Below are positions 6,011-6,660 of a DNA stretch of 6,660 nt, in pieces. Position 1 is the stretch's first letter, and the number at the start of each line of letters is the position of its first letter. This DNA is from JAGMDK01 sp023128695. Its GTDB lineage: Bacteria > Planctomycetota > Phycisphaerae > UBA1845 > Fen-1342. The stretch is from NCBI GenBank assembly GCA_030628805.1, contig DAOVQG010000259.1, positions 1-6,660 on the forward strand. The letters run 5' to 3'. The notes beneath the pieces were generated by a model that made no database searches, was not told where the DNA came from, and saw only the letters and a list, made by a program, of their open reading frames with translations. The translations under genes and the position numbers were made by a program.

Positions 6011-6660
6011 ATGCCGTACCACAATTACTACGGTGCCATCGGCGAAGAGATCAACGCCATGAGAGAGGAACGCCGGGCGCGGATTCCGGAGCTCAGGGCC
6101 GAGGCGCGGCAAACGGTGCGCGATGCGCACGCGGAGACTGCCGACCTGCTGGCTACGGTGGCTCCGATGATTGCCGAGAAGCACGCGGAGAACGTCGAGT
6201 TGCGCGCCACGGTGGCTCCGATGATTGCCGAGAAGCACGCGGAGAACGTCGAGTTGCGCGCCACGGTGGCTCCGATGATTGCCGAAAAGCGGGCGGAGAA
6301 CAAGGAGTTGCTCGCCGAGGTGGCTCCGATGCTGGCCGAGAAGCGGGCGGAGAACCGCGAGTTGCTCGCCGAGGTGGCTCCGATGCTGGCCGAGAAGCGC
6401 GCGGAGAACCAGGCCCTGATAGCCGAGGTAGCTCCGATGCTTGCCGAGAACCGCGCGGAGAACCGCGAGCTACTCGCCGAGGTAGCTCCGATGCTGGCCG
6501 AGAAGCGCGCGGAGAACGCTGCCCTCAGAGACGAGGTCGCTCCCATGCTGGCCGAGAAGCACGCGGAGACCGAGGCGTTGAGAGCCGAGGTGGCTCCGAT
6601 GTTGGCCGAGAAGCACGCGGAGAACGAGGCCCTGAGAGCCGAGGTGGCTCCGATGCTGGC
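6011..6660 (+). CDS. GvpC-like protein of exact 18-residue repeats (C-terminus outside window)
   Basis: 216 residues are visible and the frame is still open at the window end. The N-terminus (MPYHNYYGAIGEEINAMREE) is unique. Residues 32-49 are a degenerate first repeat lacking the proline, and from residue 50 there are nine complete repeats plus part of a tenth. The consensus is VAPMLAEKRAENxxLxAE, with Ile/Leu, Arg/His and Thr/Glu variation. Predicted structure is one long helix or a chain of short helices, each starting at the conserved Pro; 18 residues are exactly five alpha-helical turns, so every repeat presents the same faces, with an Ala stripe and a Glu stripe. GvpC of cyanobacteria is also a helical repeat protein that lies on the outside of the vesicle and stiffens it, but its repeats are 33 residues. 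Position in the gvp cluster and repeat design suggest an analogous role (inference); sequence homology to GvpC is not shown. A coiled-coil or scaffold protein unrelated to GvpC remains possible. It is probably cotranscribed with the gene ending 36 nt upstream. Confidence 0.85.
   Translation, partial: MPYHNYYGAIGEEINAMREERRARIPELRAEARQTVRDAHAETADLLATVAPMIAEKHAENVELRATVAPMIAEKHAENVELRATVAPMIAEKRAENKELLAEVAPMLAEKRAENRELLAEVAPMLAEKRAENQALIAEVAPMLAENRAENRELLAEVAPMLAEKRAENAALRDEVAPMLAEKHAETEALRAEVAPMLAEKHAENEALRAEVAPML
6158..6660 (+). repeat. 54-bp in-frame tandem repeat array
   Basis: Units start at 6158, 6212, 6266, 6320, 6374, 6428, 6482, 6536, 6590 and 6644, an unbroken 54-nt spacing; the last is cut by the window end. 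The first two units are identical over all 54 nt, which points to a recent duplication or conversion. The others differ mainly at positions 9, 13-14 and 16-18 of the protein unit. Confidence 0.97.

Noticed and set aside
5770..6546. Minus-strand frames with SIGATSA-type repeats opposite the GvpC-like gene
   Set aside because: They are reverse translations of the 54-bp repeat; the plus strand has the ribosome site, start and operon context.

Overview
The window is GC-rich bacterial DNA that holds the left edge of a gas-vesicle (gvp) gene cluster and a divergent regulatory pair. The GvpA shell protein identifies the cluster securely. The window gives no direct taxonomic marker. Several repeat styles (GC-rich palindromes of the CCGCGGGCTTCAGCC type, GGATTGC-type short repeats, GCTGANN heptamers) resemble those I associate with Planctomycetes-like and other repeat-rich environmental genomes. 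That placement is a weak inference.

Left part (1-3788, minus strand): a large hybrid sensor histidine kinase reads leftwards and leaves the window at the start of its receiver domain. It has a signal peptide, a PhnD-like periplasmic binding domain, one membrane span, three PAS domains, and HisKA and HATPase domains. Two different repeat families sit in frame inside its coding sequence: one in a loop of the ATPase domain, one in the linker before the receiver. Upstream on the same strand lies a 99-residue protein that is essentially a free-standing Fis/NtrC-type helix-turn-helix.

Middle part (3789-4915): about 1.1 kb separates the divergent transcription units. It contains a 268-bp block that looks like a miniature inverted-repeat element: short terminal inverted repeats, arrays of heptamers in opposite orientation at the two ends, and a 9-bp direct repeat outside. 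Next to it lies a second inverted repeat with arms of about 55 nt, and two small perfect hairpins. I see no convincing gene here.

Right part (4916-6660, plus strand): gvpA, then a hairpin in a 192-nt gap, then a 218-residue helical protein made of two homologous halves, then 36 nt later a protein built of exact 18-residue repeats that runs off the window. The last protein is a plausible GvpC-like outer-shell strengthener with an unusual repeat length. The middle protein is unrecognised and is a candidate new accessory gas-vesicle protein.

Working model (inference): the membrane kinase and the Fis-type protein may form a regulatory module next to the structural operon, in which gvpA is expressed in excess of the helical accessory proteins. 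The core assembly genes (gvpN, gvpF/L, gvpJ, gvpK and others) are not in the window and would be expected downstream.
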